From: Planctomycetaceae bacterium
GTDB taxonomy: Bacteria; Planctomycetota; Planctomycetia; Pirellulales; Thermoguttaceae
Reading direction: 5' to 3'
DNA: 6,776 bases
NCBI GenBank assembly: GCA_031274385.1
Contig: JAISQH010000391.1
Span: forward strand, 1 to 6,776
A model generated the notes under the pieces. That model searched no databases, was not told where the DNA came from, and worked only from the letters and a program-made list of their open reading frames with translations. Shown here piece by piece: positions 4,453 through 6,776 of this stretch (position 1 is the first letter of the stretch; each line of letters starts with the position of its first letter). Position numbers and translations under genes: made by a program.

Positions 4453-6776
4453 TTGAAACAACCATTCCGAACGAACAAATTACGTTTCTTTTGTTCTGTT
4501 ATAATTCTTTTCAGTCTCAGTACTTTTGTTGTTTTGGCGGAGCAAGTTACGCAGGAACAGCAGACGGCGGATCGGTTTTGGGAAATTTTGGTCAAGTCAC
4601 CGCGAAGAGGGACAACATTTGATCGGGTTTACGCTTATTATGTTGACACAGGACACGCAGAGCAACTCCTGCAATATTGTCAGAATCTGACAGAAGAAAA
4701 TCCGAAGTATGCCAAAGCGTGGATGTTGTACGGTTTAACGGCGGAGCGGCGCGGTCTTATTGAGGACGCCGCCAACGCTTTTCAGAACGCAACACAACTC
4801 GATTCCAAAGACACGGTTGCGCCGTTTTATCTTGGGGAACTCCGCATGGTTCAGGGGCGTCTTAGCGAAGCGATTGACGCATTGGAAATTGCCGCGCAAC
4901 GTCAACCGACACGAACAGAAATTCGTGCGGTGTTGCAAACGTTGGGACGCGCTTACGAACGGTTCGGCGAACCCCAAAAATCGGCAGCCGTTTGGAATAA
5001 ACTAGAGCAACTCTTTCCCGAAGACCCTGAAATGCTCGTTCAAATTGCGGAACTCTTAGAGTCGGAAAACCGTTTTGATGAAGCGTTGAAACGTTATGAA
5101 AAACTAATTGCTACTGCCGGTGACGAATTTTCACGTGTCCGTTATGTACTTGCTCTTGTTGATATTAAACTGAAACAGGGTAACGAGCAAGACGCATTAG
5201 AGAATCTGAATAAATTACTTGACCATCTTGCTCCCGAAAGTTGGCTTGCCGAATCGGTACGGGATCGGATTGAACGGATTTTCATTAGGAATAATGACAT
5301 AACCGGTTTAGTTGAATTTTACCGTGCGCGGCTTGAAAAACATTCGACTGATTTTGAAGCGGTTCGGCGTTTGGCGTTGGCAATGCGGCAACTCGGTCAA
5401 CTTGATGACGCCAGGCAATTACTTAGCACAACAATTGAAAAAACGCCGTCCCATATTCCGCTTCGGTTGACCCTGATTGATTTTCTGATTGACTTAAAGG
5501 AAATCGCCGCTGCCGTTGAACAATATCAGGTTATTGATCAATTATCACCCAATAACTCCGACTATCTAACCCGTTGGGGGCAACTTGTTCTCCAAAATGA
5601 GAATGTCAACGAAGAATCCCGCCAAGCGGAAGCGGTTAAAATCTGGTCAAGAATAACAGATGCCGATCCGACAAATCCGGTTGCCGCTGTCACAACGGCT
5701 GATTTGTTACTTCGCAACAAGATTTATAATGAAGCAGAACAATTTTATCAAAAGGCAATGGCTCTTCGTCCGAATGATACGGCGTATCGGGAATATCTGG
5801 CGTTATTTTATCATAGTCGGCGGCAAAAGGAAAAAGGTCTGGAAACATTGCGTCCGCTTGGAGAAGGTGACAAGCAAACAATAGATAATCTGGCGCAATT
5901 AGGCAATCTTTTGCAATCGCTCGGATACGCTTCGGAATCCTTTCAAACGTTTCAACGTGCCGCCGCGCTCTTTGCCGATGACTGGCAAACGCAATGGCGA
6001 TATATTGAAGCGATGATTCGTCGAGGGACGCCGCCCGATATGGAAGAGGCGGCGCAACGTTTGACTCAGGCAGAACGTCTTGTCGAAACCGAAGAACAAT
6101 TTGAAGCCTTTTTACAGCAGGAAGTTCAATTTCTAAAATCAACGCAAAAACTCGCCGAAACAACCGCAACTCTTGAAAAACAAATTGAAGAAATTCAAAA
6201 TAACAAGGAATCCGTTTCACTTGTCCGTGCTTTTTGGCGGTTGGCGGTTTATCGTCAGGCGGAAGTTAAGATTCAGGCGGCAGTGACGGCGATTGAGAAG
6301 GCACTGGATGTTGAGCCATCTCCAAGTAACCGGCTTCGCCGGGTAGCCGCTGAACTGTTTGAACAAAACGGTGACGGCGAAAAAGCCCTTGAAGCGTATC
6401 AAATCTTAGCGGAGGAAGATACGGTGCGGCGGGTTGACCATCTTAAACATCTTATCTCTCTTCAAATTAAACTCGGTCAAATCGATAACGCCATCGAAAC
6501 CGGACGCCGTTTAATTGGTCTTGGTTCCGGTAATCCGGCTTATCTTCGTTTTTACGCTGATCTTTTATTGAGTGTCGGGCGTCGGGAGGAAGGAATGGAG
6601 ATTTTGCGGCAGGCGTTGCGGATGGAACCGGGCGATGTTACCACGCTCGCGCTTTTGGCACAAACATTGGCTCAAGACGGAAAAGGAAACGAGGCAATCG
6701 AAATCACTTGGCGGCTCTTTGAACGAACGGATAATTTGTCCGGGCAACTATCCATTATCAATACACTGACAGATTA
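4453..6776 (+). CDS. Large exported tetratricopeptide-repeat protein (3' end beyond window)
   Basis: 774 codons are open to the window edge without a stop; the next codon begins TA. The N-terminus is a classic signal peptide: basic MKQPFRTNKLR, a hydrophobic stretch at about residues 12-27, and a likely cleavage VLA|EQ after residue 29, so the protein should act in the periplasm or cell envelope. The rest is a chain of TPR-like helix pairs, clear at about residues 86-119, 121-154, 158-191, 192-224, 300-335, 340-372, 412-443, 620-655 and 695-728, shown by words such as AWMLYGLTAERRG, APFYLGELRMVQG and AYLRFYADLLLSVGR. Residues about 540-595 are a charged, coiled-coil-like insert. Such proteins usually scaffold complexes; no catalytic motif is visible. 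It resembles, from memory, very long TPR proteins of planctomycetes. No partner gene is visible. Confidence 0.9.
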   Translation, partial: MKQPFRTNKLRFFCSVIILFSLSTFVVLAEQVTQEQQTADRFWEILVKSPRRGTTFDRVYAYYVDTGHAEQLLQYCQNLTEENPKYAKAWMLYGLTAERRGLIEDAANAFQNATQLDSKDTVAPFYLGELRMVQGRLSEAIDALEIAAQRQPTRTEIRAVLQTLGRAYERFGEPQKSAAVWNKLEQLFPEDPEMLVQIAELLESENRFDEALKRYEKLIATAGDEFSRVRYVLALVDIKLKQGNEQDALENLNKLLDHLAPESWLAESVRDRIERIFIRNNDITGLVEFYRARLEKHSTDFEAVRRLALAMRQLGQLDDARQLLSTTIEKTPSHIPLRLTLIDFLIDLKEIAAAVEQYQVIDQLSPNNSDYLTRWGQLVLQNENVNEESRQAEAVKIWSRITDADPTNPVAAVTTADLLLRNKIYNEAEQFYQKAMALRPNDTAYREYLALFYHSRRQKEKGLETLRPLGEGDKQTIDNLAQLGNLLQSLGYASESFQTFQRAAALFADDWQTQWRYIEAMIRRGTPPDMEEAAQRLTQAERLVETEEQFEAFLQQEVQFLKSTQKLAETTATLEKQIEEIQNNKESVSLVRAFWRLAVYRQAEVKIQAAVTAIEKALDVEPSPSNRLRRVAAELFEQNGDGEKALEAYQILAEEDTVRRVDHLKHLISLQIKLGQIDNAIETGRRLIGLGSGNPAYLRFYADLLLSVGRREEGMEILRQALRMEPGDVTTLALLAQTLAQDGKGNEAIEITWRLFERTDNLSGQLSIINTLTD

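Noticed and set aside
5690..6220. 176-aa open frame on the - strand
   Set aside because: Antisense to the TPR gene; rare stops on this strand reflect the codon bias of the real gene.

Overview
The window looks like chromosomal DNA of a Planctomycetota bacterium, possibly from a gut lineage of moderate GC. The main reasons are the long exported TPR protein at the right end, which resembles large TPR proteins I associate with planctomycetes, and intergenic gaps crowded with palindromic dispersed repeats. The lineage is inferred from memory of protein families, with no search behind it.

Layout, all genes on the + strand: (1) 1-732, the 3' part of an ABC-2 polysaccharide/teichoic-acid-type exporter permease. 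(2) 733-1074, a repeat-filled gap with a small inverted-repeat element bounded by an 11-bp direct repeat. (3) 1075-2475, xseA, the large subunit of exodeoxyribonuclease VII; its last 13 codons and stop are a copy of a 42-bp dispersed repeat. (4) 2476-3334, a long gap holding a nested, mirror-image repeat cassette (2434-2923), a good promoter candidate (2952-2979), a foldable leader (3029-3127) and eight 21-bp tandem repeats (3108-3275). (5) 3335-4015, a 226-aa protein of an uncharacterised family. (6) 4016-4452, a second mirror-image cassette built from other repeat families, with a 34-bp perfect inverted repeat and a long central hairpin. (7) 4453-6776, a secreted TPR protein with a TTG start and signal peptide, running off the right edge (774 codons visible).

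The genes do not form an obvious pathway. The permease exports surface glycan with an ATPase not in the window, XseA degrades single-stranded DNA with XseB (also absent), and the TPR protein probably acts outside the cytoplasmic membrane. Each is separated from the next by repeats, so each is probably its own transcription unit.

The most unusual parts are the promoter, leader and 21-bp array ahead of the uncharacterised gene, and the repeated pattern of inverted repeat pairs nested inside one another in the gaps. No tRNA, rRNA, CRISPR array or transposase gene was seen.
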